Below the pieces are notes generated by a model, which ran no database searches, was not told the DNA's origin, and worked only from the letters and a program-made list of their open reading frames with translations. Below are positions 1 to 8,606 of a stretch of 42,669 nucleotides of DNA, in pieces (position 1 is the stretch's first letter; each line of letters opens with the position of its first letter). The translations under genes were made by a program, and so were the position numbers. Source of the stretch: an uncultured Streptococcus sp. GTDB taxonomy: Bacteria > Bacillota > Bacilli > Lactobacillales > Streptococcaceae. The stretch spans positions 1-42,669 of the forward strand of contig CAMBAD010000010.1 in assembly GCA_945864085.1 (NCBI GenBank), written 5' to 3'.

Positions 1-300
1 TCTGGGGACGGTTCCTGAACATCGGGAGTAGCAGGTTCTGGTTCTGGACTATCTGGATAGTCTGGGGACGGTTCCTGAACATCAGGGATATCAGGATCTG
101 GTTCTGGACTATCTGGATAGTCTGGGGACGGTTCCTGAACATCGGGAGTAGCAGGTTCTGGTTCTGGACCATCTGGATAGTTTGGGGACGGTTCCTGAAC
201 ATCGGGAGTAGCAGGTTCTGGTTCTGGACTATCTGGATAATCTAGGGACGGTTCCTGAACATCAGTAATATCAGGCCCTAAATCTGGACTGTCTGAATAA
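1..300 (-). repeat. 60-bp tandem repeats in the VirB6-like gene
   Basis: Four near-identical 60-bp units start at 1, 61, 121 and 181, and a more diverged fifth covers 241-300. The array continues past the window edge. Each unit encodes 20 residues of a Pro/Glu/Asp-rich repeat, so copy-number changes keep the frame. The near identity at DNA level suggests recent expansion or ongoing slippage. Confidence 0.95.
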
Positions 301-1718
301 TCATCAGGCCAACTGAACTCTTCTGGGGAGATATGACTAAATAATAATCTCTCATATATATCTACTTTTAACTGATTCTTAAAATTATCATTCAACTCAT
401 TCCTATCTTCTGAATAGGTATTTCGATCAGGGGCCCTCTCTGGTAAATGAAAGCCATCAAATCCACGATCAATATGCCTTCCTAAACTGCCGCCGAAAAA
501 GGCAAGCAGCGTCGACTTATACTTCCACGCAAGCCAATAGACAATAAAAGATATTATCGTACCTGCTAAATTACTCACTAGCAATGCTCCTGCTCCCTCC
601 TCTGTTAAAGATAAGGCTTTGACAATACTATTCGAGACAATCTGATTCACCATAGCAACCAATAGCAGTATTAGCGAAGCAGTCGTAGGAAATACCGATG
701 AAACTAACATCAACTTTACGACGCCAAAGATAGTGTCCTGAAGTCTAGGAATAAAGGAAGCAATCAAGGCAAAGGGTACCACTAAAATTAAAGCTAAAAT
801 TAATAACTCAGCAATCAACTGAAAAAAGTAAACAACTAAAACAGGAATCGGCAATAAGATAGCCTCAACAATCGTGGATATAACATAGAACAATTTCAAA
901 AATATAAAATCAGCAACTGCTGATACCCAACGATTTTTTTCTGAATTATCATTTGCCCCATTTCCTATTTCATCTATATATTCATTTCTATCTTTTGAAG
1001 AAATCGGCCGAAAATTTCCACTTTCATCTACGGTTCCAATCACCTTACTTATCTCAAATTCTTCTAATTGCTCTGTTTGAGAATTATAATAACTTCCGTC
1101 AATTCGTCCAGTATTGACATATAAAAAAGTTTCATATACTGTTTCAGTCAGATATGTTTCCGAAAAATCAAAAGAAGAAGAGGAGACCGACTGCCCCTCT
1201 TCAGATAATTGGAATGAAACCTTTGAAATTTGAGACACTGCTTCTTTCGATAAAGACCGGATCTGGTCCAACACAAATAGCCCTCCATCTGTACCCTGAA
1301 TTGTTCCAAAATAACCAAAGCCAATAGTCAGTACCGCCATCAAATGTAGTACACTACGTACAAAGTTACCTCTCGCAAATGCGTACTGACAGAATAAATA
1401 AAGCAATGATACAGACAAGAGAATATAGAAAATAGAATTTGATGTCACTCTGCCCGAGCCTTCTCCGATAATATATTGCCATAATTCTTTAGAACTATCA
1501 TAGACATATTGTTTATAAAGATCGTAAATCGAAAAACTCTCAAAAACCTTTAACAATAGATACAATAAATAGGCTATCATACTTAACAATACGAAGAATA
1601 AATTAACAATTATTTCTTGCAGCACCTTCCAAACACCTGTTTCAAAACCTATTGTTTCTTCAACATAGGCCTTAAATACAAAAAAATCAAACCCCTTGCT
1701 ATCTAAAAATTCTTTCAT
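1..1718 (-). CDS. VirB6-like conjugation channel membrane protein, partial (C-terminus off left edge)
   Basis: The frame is open from an ATG at 1718 to the window edge, at least 572 codons. The start has a strong AGGAGG ribosome site and lies 8 bases after the virB4 stop. Several hydrophobic segments lie in residues 40-150 and 280-430 (for example VVYFFQLIAELLILALILVV), the layout of the Tn916 Orf15/VirB6-like inner channel protein. After about residue 470 the protein becomes hydrophilic and ends, as far as visible, in 20-residue acidic proline repeats containing PEPEPATPDVQEPSPD. By family knowledge it forms the membrane pore of the transfer machine with VirB4 and TcpC. Tn916 Orf15 is not known to me to have such repeats, so the tail is a variable addition. 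A NlpC/P60 wall hydrolase gene would be expected next, left of the window. Confidence 0.75.
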   Translation of the reverse strand, partial: MKEFLDSKGFDFFVFKAYVEETIGFETGVWKVLQEIIVNLFFVLLSMIAYLLYLLLKVFESFSIYDLYKQYVYDSSKELWQYIIGEGSGRVTSNSIFYILLSVSLLYLFCQYAFARGNFVRSVLHLMAVLTIGFGYFGTIQGTDGGLFVLDQIRSLSKEAVSQISKVSFQLSEEGQSVSSSSFDFSETYLTETVYETFLYVNTGRIDGSYYNSQTEQLEEFEISKVIGTVDESGNFRPISSKDRNEYIDEIGNGANDNSEKNRWVSAVADFIFLKLFYVISTIVEAILLPIPVLVVYFFQLIAELLILALILVVPFALIASFIPRLQDTIFGVVKLMLVSSVFPTTASLILLLVAMVNQIVSNSIVKALSLTEEGAGALLVSNLAGTIISFIVYWLAWKYKSTLLAFFGGSLGRHIDRGFDGFHLPERAPDRNTYSEDRNELNDNFKNQLKVDIYERLLFSHISPEEFSWPDDYSDSPDLGPDITDVQEPSLDYPDSPEPEPATPDVQEPSPNYPDGPEPEPATPDVQEPSPDYPDSPEPDPDIPDVQEPSPDYPDSPEPEPATPDVQEPSP

Positions 1719-1726
1719 CTTACCTC

Positions 1727-4237
1727 CTAATGTGCATACTTATTCTCTAAGCTACTTGAAACAGTTTCTTTCATCGGACTAAGCAATTCATCAATGTCCT
1801 TATGATTCGTATGAACAGAGATCATATTGAGGTTTCCGTAGACATCTTTATAGAGACATTGGCCTGAGATCATATTAGAAAGCCAAAGTTGGTTTTTCTC
1901 ATTATCTTCCAATCCGAGATAGTTTAAGATTTCAGCTAACTCCGTTGGCTGCTTAAAGGCAAAGACTGTACCAAAGCCAGTAGCATCGTCCTCGCTCTGA
2001 GTATCTCGTATAGACTGAGTAATCAGAAATAAGATATTGCTGTAGTGTCGCCCAATCCGCTTCATACTTTCAATAATAGCACGACCCTCTGCACTTTCCA
2101 TTAAGACCCATGCTTCATCGAAATATTCAATCGTATCTTCATATTGATCCATTTCACCAAATCTACGACAGAAGGCGCCCAGGGCAAACATCAAAGCAAT
2201 AGATTTTTGCTCATGATCTGACATTTTCACATTTTTCTTCTTCTCGCTAGATTTTGGCAATGCTAAATCCGCAACTTCAAGTATAGTAATGCGTCGATTG
2301 TAATCAAGACCTTTGACATCTCCGTCCGAAAAGGCTAATTCTAAAATCGAGCTACGAATCACTGAAACCAGGTATTCACCTAATTCTGAAATCCGTATAT
2401 CTTCTGATTCTTGAAGGAGCTCTAGTACTTGATTAAATCCTACCTGTTCCCCCCTCTCACGTCTATCCACTACATTATTAATGGCATTTCCCAATGCAGT
2501 TTTTTGAGGCAACGATACCTCTTCATCAGCTAGTAAATACAGCAACATATTTTTAGCTGTGCTTATCGCGTCATCCTTGGCTAAAATGACAATAGGATCT
2601 AGTACACCTCTATTAGTTTTCTTAGTTGAGTCCAGAGTCACAAAATTAAAACCTCGGATATGGTTTACCATATAAGGATATTTCTCCTGAAAATCAGGAT
2701 TCGCAATAACTGCTTCAAACTGTTTTCGTACCGCACGCTTAGGATCAATGTATAGCTGCTTCACATCAAGCATTGAGGTCAGTAGAAAGATTAACTGAGA
2801 AAGATAAGACTTTCCCTCACCAGTTGCACCTGTTACTGCAATATGCGGATTTTTCGTTTGTTTACCCTCAATGTCCTCTTTGTTTCCGACAGTAGGATTA
2901 AACAAAACCAGATTTTTGGATGCTGCAACAGCCTTATCCAAACTTTCCCATTGATTCAAATTATTATCCACTCGACCAATGTACCAACCAATTCTATTTC
3001 CAGAAAAGGTATTCGTGAATAACATCTGCTCACAAAATCCCTTAACAGTAACCAAGTGATTCCAGTGCCTTGTTGTATGACTCAAACGTTGACCGTATAG
3101 ATTCGATTGAAACAAGTATGGAGTGTCAAACTTTGCTTCCTGGACCCCGACATTCAAATCCTCAAAATAATTCAATACTGACTTTCTACGTGTCTTCAAC
3201 TGTGACAAACTTGAGGCCGAAACAACCAAGCAGGATGAGAACTCTACCAAAGACTCCTTATCCCCAACTTTTTTCATCAAATCTTTAAGAGACTGCATTC
3301 CTTCTACAATCTTCTGTTGCTGAACTGTTTTGGTAGAGTGGGCCTCCTGCATAATGTTCAGATAGCGAATATTAGAACGGGCCATTGTTCCCTTTATCGA
3401 ATTGTTATCAATAAAGTTAGCCTTCATACGAATCTCAATAGGAAATGCAAAACGTTGCGTAAACTCTGCGATATGAAAGCCATTAAAAACAGTCGGAAAC
3501 TCACCCACAGGTAAAATATCTACAAAAGATTTTCCATACGCTGATTCTAATTTCAAATAACCTCCAGCTAATACGGTTATGCGAGTATCTGTTACATTGC
3601 TGGATTCTCGGTTAGCTAAAACATCTTCCTTCAAATGAGGAATATATCGTAAATACTGCATACGTTGATAGTAAAACAATTCATCATCCGATAGTCGCTT
3701 AGCCTTCAACGGATTCAGTGTTTGAAACACAGTTTGTTCATCTACCTCATAATTAGTCCACCAGTCTATTTTTCCAATAACCTCAAAGTTGAAAACTCCT
3801 GCCACTGATTCTGTCAAAAAATTTAATTTATCACCAACTGCAGAAACTACCGATTCTTCTATGACATTCTTTCGAATATCGACACCAACTATCCAATCAT
3901 ACTGAAAAGGAATTTCCATCTCAGTTGTCAAATCAGTCACAATTTTTTCTAAGTACTTCTTGCCTATTTCCAGACTGTCGTCAGCCAAAGCTTTTGAAAA
4001 ATCCCTCATTTTTTCTTCCAAAAGATAATCTTTCGGGACTAAAGCAATCTCAAAATACTTTTGCTTAGCCAATTTTGCTAACACTCGCAGTACCTTACCC
4101 TTATGCACTTGTTTAGCCTCTTTATCGGTAACTGTAATAGGAGTATTGGGAATTCGATAAAATGCTACTGCACTATTATCTTTTCTCAATGCTATATTTT
4201 CGTGTATCTTACTAATTGGATATGCTAAATCTACCAT
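1727..4237 (-). CDS. VirB4-type conjugation ATPase (Tn916 Orf16-like)
   Basis: An 836-residue protein with a Walker A motif GATGEGKS near residue 471 and a Walker B-like segment YEDTIEYFDEAW near residue 715, the arrangement of AAA+ VirB4/TraE ATPases; the first 400 residues form the usual N-terminal domain. By family knowledge it powers assembly or substrate movement in the ICE type IV secretion apparatus at the membrane. ATG start with an AGGAG site at 4237. It follows TcpE by 75 bases and precedes the VirB6-like gene by 8, so the three are probably one transcript. The length matches Tn916 Orf16 (about 815 residues). No damage seen. Confidence 0.93.
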   Translation of the reverse strand: MVDLAYPISKIHENIALRKDNSAVAFYRIPNTPITVTDKEAKQVHKGKVLRVLAKLAKQKYFEIALVPKDYLLEEKMRDFSKALADDSLEIGKKYLEKIVTDLTTEMEIPFQYDWIVGVDIRKNVIEESVVSAVGDKLNFLTESVAGVFNFEVIGKIDWWTNYEVDEQTVFQTLNPLKAKRLSDDELFYYQRMQYLRYIPHLKEDVLANRESSNVTDTRITVLAGGYLKLESAYGKSFVDILPVGEFPTVFNGFHIAEFTQRFAFPIEIRMKANFIDNNSIKGTMARSNIRYLNIMQEAHSTKTVQQQKIVEGMQSLKDLMKKVGDKESLVEFSSCLVVSASSLSQLKTRRKSVLNYFEDLNVGVQEAKFDTPYLFQSNLYGQRLSHTTRHWNHLVTVKGFCEQMLFTNTFSGNRIGWYIGRVDNNLNQWESLDKAVAASKNLVLFNPTVGNKEDIEGKQTKNPHIAVTGATGEGKSYLSQLIFLLTSMLDVKQLYIDPKRAVRKQFEAVIANPDFQEKYPYMVNHIRGFNFVTLDSTKKTNRGVLDPIVILAKDDAISTAKNMLLYLLADEEVSLPQKTALGNAINNVVDRRERGEQVGFNQVLELLQESEDIRISELGEYLVSVIRSSILELAFSDGDVKGLDYNRRITILEVADLALPKSSEKKKNVKMSDHEQKSIALMFALGAFCRRFGEMDQYEDTIEYFDEAWVLMESAEGRAIIESMKRIGRHYSNILFLITQSIRDTQSEDDATGFGTVFAFKQPTELAEILNYLGLEDNEKNQLWLSNMISGQCLYKDVYGNLNMISVHTNHKDIDELLSPMKETVSSSLENKYAH

Positions 4238-4312
4238 ACATTCTCCTCAATATCATTTTTTATTCTAGGCATTTTCATGCTATGTCTTAGCAGACTTTCA
4301 CATCTGCCAAGA

Positions 4313-4720
4313 CTAAAGTGTTGTTTTTTCAAAACACAGCTCCTCTATCACATCGACTCTTTCTGATTGATAGATTGCTTTTTTGTTTATAATAAACTCA
4401 AATAGGAATCGGAAAAAACCTACTAAATAGTGCAAGACATTCTTTCCGTCAGGTTCCACTTCCGAATAGAGTCTTGCCAGCCTGTTCGGAATATAAAAAT
4501 ATAAGGCTAAACTAAGTCCTCCAATCATTGTATAGAGTAAAGACATGATCGGCTGACAAATCGTCAACATAAAGACCAAAACCAGAAAGAATACAACAAA
4601 ATAAGAAAGTTGTACTGGAACTGAAAAACTCAATAAAACCTTTCCTTTCTGTGTCCTCACCTCTTGAATCCAATAAGGAGCTGATAAGCCCTTAGCATAG
4701 TCATAGATCAATTCTTCCAT
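4313..4720 (-). CDS. TcpE family conjugal transfer membrane protein (Tn916 Orf17-like)
   Basis: 135 residues starting MEELIYDYAKGLSAPYWIQ. The family hallmark is a short cytosolic N-terminus followed by two hydrophobic hairpin segments (about residues 37-58 and 61-80), then a basic C-terminal region. A TTG eight codons upstream (4744) also opens this frame, but the ATG at 4720 sits just after the TcpD stop and gives the family-like N-terminus, so I prefer it. By family knowledge TcpE is a membrane component of the Tcp transfer complex interacting with the coupling and ATPase subunits. It lies between tcpD and virB4, the standard place. Confidence 0.85.
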   Translation of the reverse strand: MEELIYDYAKGLSAPYWIQEVRTQKGKVLLSFSVPVQLSYFVVFFLVLVFMLTICQPIMSLLYTMIGGLSLALYFYIPNRLARLYSEVEPDGKNVLHYLVGFFRFLFEFIINKKAIYQSERVDVIEELCFEKTTL

Positions 4721-4721
4721 A

Positions 4722-4943
4722 CTACAGACCCGTCTCAATACCAATCATACGCAGTAACTTTCCAAAAAACGCTAGGACTTGTTGCCCTTTCAAAACAGAT
4801 ACAATAAGAGCATAGATTATTAAAACCGAGGCAACTTGAAACCAGTTCGATTCCTTCCAGCTCTTAAATAATCGATACGCTGCAAAAACCGAAAGTAAAA
4901 TCATTCCATCGTCTAAGATAAATTCTTGTAAACCACTAACCAT
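4722..4943 (-). CDS. TcpD-like small membrane protein
   Basis: 73 residues with two hydrophobic stretches (about 13-25 and 36-60) separated by a charged KSWKESNW turn. It sits between tcpC and tcpE, where ICESt3-like elements and the clostridial plasmid pCW3 encode the small membrane protein TcpD. The stop is immediately followed by the tcpE ATG, suggesting translational coupling. The call rests on position and size more than on sequence motifs. Confidence 0.65.
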   Translation of the reverse strand: MVSGLQEFILDDGMILLSVFAAYRLFKSWKESNWFQVASVLIIYALIVSVLKGQQVLAFFGKLLRMIGIETGL

Positions 4944-4957
4944 AAATTATTTTCCCC

Positions 4958-5935
4958 TTATTTCTTAAAATAATGATAGAGGTCCTTAACATACCAACCA
5001 CTATCTTGTTCTACCAAATGCAAAGTGAAATTTTCACTATGCACTGCACCACTGCCACTATCCATAAAATCTACAGTAACCTGGACCACGACATACTCAG
5101 ACTCTTTATAGATTAAGAGAGTATTTTCTTGGATAGTGTCAACAACATATTGCCCACCCATAAAATACGATTCATTCATGAGAAGTTTCAAATCCGTTTC
5201 ATTACTGCTGGCATACTTTTCAAAAAATACTACCAGGAACTCGGACACGGATTTTTGCAGCCCTTCATCAACCTGTTCTACCTCATCTATGTCTCTACGC
5301 TTCAAAGGCTCCGCTTCGCCAAGCAAGACATCCTCCTGTTTGAAATAAGGAGGACTAATAATTGACAGTAAACCGTCAGAGATTTGAAAGGGCACGGCCA
5401 ATACACGAACCCGCGACACTGTTTGACCTGATTCAACAGTATCGTAACTTAGTTTAATGTCCGCGATATAAAAATCTTCCTCTTCCGCTACTGCTATTAA
5501 ACTCTGACCAGTCAAAGCGCGACTTTCTTTCACAGTATCTGTATAATTAGACATACTAAAAGCAAAATATTTGTCCAATTCCTGCAATCTCGAATCTGAC
5601 GAGGTGCTTTCATAATTGATAAAGACTTTAAGGAAGTCGGACATATACTGCCTAACTTTCGAAACATCTATTCCACCTTTAATTGATGAAATTTCTTTTG
5701 ATACAGCCTCATATTCCTGAACTTGATTTTTAAGAGTCTCTACTTGATTATACAGGCTAATCGCACGAAATCCACTTACACTGCCAATTAACACAAAAAC
5801 TATTAAACCACCATAAACAAGTAGATTTACAAATCCTTGGTTCACCGTTCGTACGTCAGCTTTATTCTTAACCTTATCAACTTTTCGAAAATTTGATAAG
5901 AATTTGAAAACATTATCCAAATACTTCTTAATCAA
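4958..5935 (-). CDS. TcpC family conjugal transfer protein (Tn916 Orf13-like)
   Basis: 325 residues from a TTG start at 5935; an AAGGGG site lies about 6 bases upstream and the next in-frame Met is over 100 residues downstream, so TTG is likely the true start. One transmembrane segment lies at about residues 37-60 after a basic cytosolic N-terminus, then a short coiled coil (QVETLKNQVQEYEAV) and a large extracellular region matching the two NTF2-like TcpC domains. By family knowledge TcpC is a bitopic VirB8-like scaffold. It lies 17 bases after the LPETG protein gene and 14 bases before tcpD, in one operon. Confidence 0.87.
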   Translation of the reverse strand: MIKKYLDNVFKFLSNFRKVDKVKNKADVRTVNQGFVNLLVYGGLIVFVLIGSVSGFRAISLYNQVETLKNQVQEYEAVSKEISSIKGGIDVSKVRQYMSDFLKVFINYESTSSDSRLQELDKYFAFSMSNYTDTVKESRALTGQSLIAVAEEEDFYIADIKLSYDTVESGQTVSRVRVLAVPFQISDGLLSIISPPYFKQEDVLLGEAEPLKRRDIDEVEQVDEGLQKSVSEFLVVFFEKYASSNETDLKLLMNESYFMGGQYVVDTIQENTLLIYKESEYVVVQVTVDFMDSGSGAVHSENFTLHLVEQDSGWYVKDLYHYFKK

Positions 5936-5952
5936 ACGAACCCCTTTCTAGT

Positions 5953-6609
5953 CTAAAGACCAATCAAACCTTTCGTCTTCGCAAAAACAGTACCAACAAG
6001 CATTAACAAACCTGAGAAACTTAATCCAAACGAAAGCACTTCATCAACCCCTGTTTCAGGTAGTCGTGTTAATTTTCCTTCTGAAGTTTTCAGAACAACA
6101 CTTCCATCTTCCTTCACCTCGGCACCCACTGCTACAGGTGCAACATACTGAATAGTTCCTTCTGCAGTTTGTAAAACAACTTGTCCTTGACTACTGCCGA
6201 GAATCGTGCTACCGTCCTCTTTTTTAACTGGAACAAATGGTATTTCCTCCTCACTTGCAACGGGAACTGAAGGATCGAGAGCTTCCTCTGTATCTGACGG
6301 AGGAGTCACTTCTGAAGTGTCTTCTTGGATTTCTCCAGCCTCCAAAGGTGGAGTTACTACTGGAGTTTCTTCTTGGACCTCTCCAGTATCTGAAGGAGGA
6401 GTCACTACTGGAGTTTCTTCTTGGACTTCTTCAGTATCTGAAGGAGGAGTCACTATTGGAGTTTCTTCAACTATTGTATCCACCCCGTCATCTACGACAA
6501 CTTCATCAGTGACAACTTCATTGGTAACTTCATTCGCTAAAACGGGAGCCCCTGTAGCAAGCACAACTGAAGCAAGACCCGCAACAAACATAATTTTTTC
6601 TTTTTTCAT
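5953..6609 (-). CDS. Small LPxTG wall-anchored repeat protein inside the transfer operon
   Basis: 218 residues. A signal peptide ends at about PVLANEV (residue 26). An acidic region with four 16-residue Pro/Thr/Glu repeats follows (residues 49-112), then an uncharacterised segment (GSTILGSSQGQVVLQTAEGT and a similar stretch, residues 133-180). The end is LPETG near residue 183 plus a hydrophobic anchor with a short weakly basic tail (AKTKGLIGL). It is probably sortase-anchored. Its place directly upstream of tcpC in the conjugation operon suggests a role at the donor surface, such as contact or wall spanning, but that is inference. AAAGGA ribosome site before ATG. Confidence 0.8.
   Translation of the reverse strand: MKKEKIMFVAGLASVVLATGAPVLANEVTNEVVTDEVVVDDGVDTIVEETPIVTPPSDTEEVQEETPVVTPPSDTGEVQEETPVVTPPLEAGEIQEDTSEVTPPSDTEEALDPSVPVASEEEIPFVPVKKEDGSTILGSSQGQVVLQTAEGTIQYVAPVAVGAEVKEDGSVVLKTSEGKLTRLPETGVDEVLSFGLSFSGLLMLVGTVFAKTKGLIGL
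6274..6465 (-). repeat. Four 48-bp repeats coding 16-residue Pro/Glu units
   Basis: The units share the pattern E-T-P-x-V-T-P-P-S-D-T-x-E-x-Q-E and lie at residues 49-64, 65-80, 81-96 and 97-112 of the LPETG protein. The first two are nearly identical; the last is diverged. The composition is typical of wall-spanning spacers. Confidence 0.9.
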
Positions 6610-6622
6610 GTATATTTTCCTT

Positions 6623-7102
6623 TCAATTCACCTTATAATAAAATCCCCTGGAGGTATTCAACAAGTCTCCAGAGGACACAAACGCCATAATAAAATTTAC
6701 CCAGGTATTTGTCTTATTAAAGATTTTAACCAGGGTGTCCGACTCATAATATTTACTAACCTTTACCATCGCCTCTTCCTCATCTTTTGAGAGGAAGGCA
6801 TACCGATTGGATAAGATAGAAGCGATTGGAAATGAATGAATGCTTAACATATGAGAGACCAAGAAATCATTCCCTGAATAAATTGACTTAATAAGGTCTC
6901 GAATTTTATAAGCCTCATCCAGCGATAAATTCCTTTCAATTTGCCAGTCTTCAAAGCCTACAATCATTAACTCAGAATGATAATCATAACCTAAATCAAC
7001 TAAACGTTGCCGAATATCTTCCTCGTTAAATTTCATCAAGTCAACTGGTCTAGCTAGGAATTGGCCTGAACCATCCTTATACAATCTAATTTTTGCTAAC
7101 AT
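6623..7102 (-). CDS. Uncharacterised ICE protein at the ardA position
   Basis: 159 residues, ATG with a GGAAGGGA site, two bases after the stop of the 71-residue gene upstream. I do not recognise a firm domain. The N-terminus (KIRLYKDGSGQFLARPVDL, then a segment ending in VGFEDWQIE) loosely resembles the strand pattern of ArdA-type antirestriction proteins, and Tn916 carries ardA (orf18) at this place between mobT and tcpE. This could be a diverged DNA mimic, but net acidity is modest and the call is inference. An inverted repeat (6646-6675) just inside the 3' end, followed by a T-rich stretch on the coding strand, may act as an attenuator before the LPETG gene. Confidence 0.6.
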   Translation of the reverse strand: MLAKIRLYKDGSGQFLARPVDLMKFNEEDIRQRLVDLGYDYHSELMIVGFEDWQIERNLSLDEAYKIRDLIKSIYSGNDFLVSHMLSIHSFPIASILSNRYAFLSKDEEEAMVKVSKYYESDTLVKIFNKTNTWVNFIMAFVSSGDLLNTSRGFYYKVN

Positions 7103-7104
7103 GG

Positions 7105-7320
7105 CTAAATCCCTTCCGCTATTCTGTTGGCCATTTCCAAGTCATAAAGCGTAGCCTGTCCAAGAGGAAGTACCTCAACCCCTTCAAAAGCCACAATTTC
7201 CACCTCGTCATCATAAGAACAAGAATGTCCAATGGCAGACAACTTACCAAAATAAAACGGAAAGCTAAACCAAGCTTTCCGACCATTTTTAGGATTTCTA
7301 ATCAATGCTTTCATACTCAT
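7105..7320 (-). CDS. Small uncharacterised protein, possibly ArdA-like
   Basis: 71 residues. The ATG overlaps the stop of the upstream gene as ATGA, so the two are probably translationally coupled. The pattern of an N-terminal strand, GRKAWFSFPFYFGKL, then DDEVEIVAFEGVEVLPLGQA is reminiscent of an ArdA first domain (short loop, FP/LP motif, acidic strand), but it is too short for a full three-domain ArdA of about 165 residues. A second Met two codons in is an alternative start. Confidence 0.55.
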   Translation of the reverse strand: MSMKALIRNPKNGRKAWFSFPFYFGKLSAIGHSCSYDDEVEIVAFEGVEVLPLGQATLYDLEMANRIAEGI

Positions 7321-7748
7321 GAAACCTTCATCCGTCTTTCATATCGTAGAATTTCATCCCAAGTGATCCACTGAGGTTTCAGTCCTTCTGGAAAAAGATT
7401 CCAAATACGCTTCATTTCAGCAATTTGACTTTCTACGTTTCCAGCCCACAATCTATTCTCACAACGATTGCCATACCCAAGAAAATACTCACAGTCTTCT
7501 TTAAGTCGACTCAACATCATATATTCAAAATGAAAAGCATTTCTTTGGTTTTCAATGTGTTTTAGAAATTCTTTTAGCTCATAGAAATACATATATCCGT
7601 CTAAACCAAAGCCAAAACTATCATGCCCAGACTCAACATATACTTGATTCTGAAAGTTTTCATCAACACCAATTTTTGATAATAATGCTACATTGTAAGG
7701 CTGCTCCAAGCTCATCGAACTACCAGTTAATAAATTCTTTATAATCAT
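7317..7748 (-). CDS. ICE accessory protein, LPD11-like C-terminus
   Basis: 143 residues. The C-terminal half, ending with the pattern EMKRIWNLFPEGLKPQWITW followed by a DEILRYERRM helix, looks like the short domains recurring in large polyvalent proteins of mobile elements (LPD11-type as I remember it). The N-terminal half shows strands around NQVYVESGHDSFGFG. Function unknown; such domains occur in anti-defence proteins delivered with conjugating DNA, so a link with the two downstream genes, to which it is coupled by overlap, is a hypothesis. Confidence 0.6.
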   Translation of the reverse strand: MIIKNLLTGSSMSLEQPYNVALLSKIGVDENFQNQVYVESGHDSFGFGLDGYMYFYELKEFLKHIENQRNAFHFEYMMLSRLKEDCEYFLGYGNRCENRLWAGNVESQIAEMKRIWNLFPEGLKPQWITWDEILRYERRMKVS

Positions 7749-7762
7749 TATTTATTCTCCAC

Positions 7763-7794
7763 AAAAAAGAGACAGGAATGAAAACCTATCTCTT
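7763..7794 (-). terminator. Rho-independent terminator after the 90-residue gene
   Basis: On the minus strand a 10-bp stem (AAGAGATAGG with CCTGTCTCTT, one mismatch) around an 8-base loop is followed by a run of T. It lies just downstream of the 7809-8081 gene and may limit read-through into the transfer genes to its left. Confidence 0.7.
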
Positions 7795-7808
7795 AAACTA
7801 TTTGAAAC

Positions 7809-8081
7809 CTATTTGAACTCTTCCAATTTATGACCAATTGCCTTTTGAGCCTTGTGAGCTTTCTGTACCTGATTATTCTGATAGTAGAAGCTTTTCAAAT
7901 GCTGCGCAAGCATATCAAGCATGTACGGCGGCAAAGTCAATCCCTCACGATTTTTCAAGAGTCCATTCAACTCCCCAGCTTTTGTCCACGCTTCTTCCCA
8001 ATTATAGGTCACAAGCGCTTGTGACAATTCCTGCGATACTGATAACAACTTCTTATCTGCGTCTGTACGATTATTTGCCAT
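7809..8081 (-). CDS. Hypothetical ICE protein, helical
   Basis: 90 residues, ATG with an AAGGTAAA site. Strongly helical and charged (QELSQALVTYNWEEAWTKAG; QVQKAHKAQKAIGHKLEEFK), with no membrane segment or signal peptide. It stands between the mobT-linked gene and the accessory cluster and is followed by a terminator. I do not recognise a family. Confidence 0.6.
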   Translation of the reverse strand: MANNRTDADKKLLSVSQELSQALVTYNWEEAWTKAGELNGLLKNREGLTLPPYMLDMLAQHLKSFYYQNNQVQKAHKAQKAIGHKLEEFK

Positions 8082-8193
8082 TTCATTTTACCTTTTTCTT
8101 TCTCATTTTTTATTTTTATCCTATAATCTATATAAAATTTTAACAGTTGGACTTCTCACCCGATATTCTGAAATCATAGTTTTTCCTTTAATC

Positions 8194-8571
8194 TTAATCA
8201 AACGTTCGTAAATGCTTCAGTAATTTAAAATTGCTAATCAGACTTATCATACAGGCACATTGCATTTCAAGTGATTCCATCAACAAGTCATCCTGTAGTT
8301 CTCTACGCTTTCTGATTGCTAAGTTTTTTATCTCAACTTCATACTGATGTTGTAGTCTCTTTAAAGTTTGAGTCAATCCTCTATCTCCACGATATGCCCA
8401 AAACCTCATTTTTTTAGAAACATCATCCATCTTTTGTCTTAATTCTAAAAAATGCCCAGTTCGAATTTCTGGTTTATAAAAATAACTTTCTGGCAATAAA
8501 AAAACAACCTGCTCAATGATTAGGTCGATATTCTCTATATTTCTAGCTAAGTAATCTTCAATTTCATTCAA
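8194..8571 (-). CDS. Hypothetical ICE protein downstream of the relaxase
   Basis: 125 residues read from a TTG at 8571, preceded at once by an in-frame TGA; an AAGGATGG site lies about 11 bases upstream. The protein is helical with a basic middle (QTLKRLQHQYEVEIKNLAIR) and two Cys near the end. It starts 35 bases after the relaxase stop, so it is probably cotranscribed. The family is not recognised. An accessory role for the relaxosome would fit the position but is not shown by sequence. Confidence 0.55.
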   Translation of the reverse strand: MNEIEDYLARNIENIDLIIEQVVFLLPESYFYKPEIRTGHFLELRQKMDDVSKKMRFWAYRGDRGLTQTLKRLQHQYEVEIKNLAIRKRRELQDDLLMESLEMQCACMISLISNFKLLKHLRTFD

Positions 8572-8606
8572 TCAATCCGCAACCATCCTTTCTTTAATCT
8601 CTTTAA

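Noticed and set aside
1..300. Regular 60-bp repeats as a CRISPR array
   Set aside because: There are no variable spacers; the whole unit repeats and is an open coding frame of the VirB6-like gene.
6206..6790. 194-residue rightward ORF opposite the LPETG gene
   Set aside because: It mirrors the Pro/Glu repeats of the real gene on the other strand, lacks a ribosome site and looks low-complexity.
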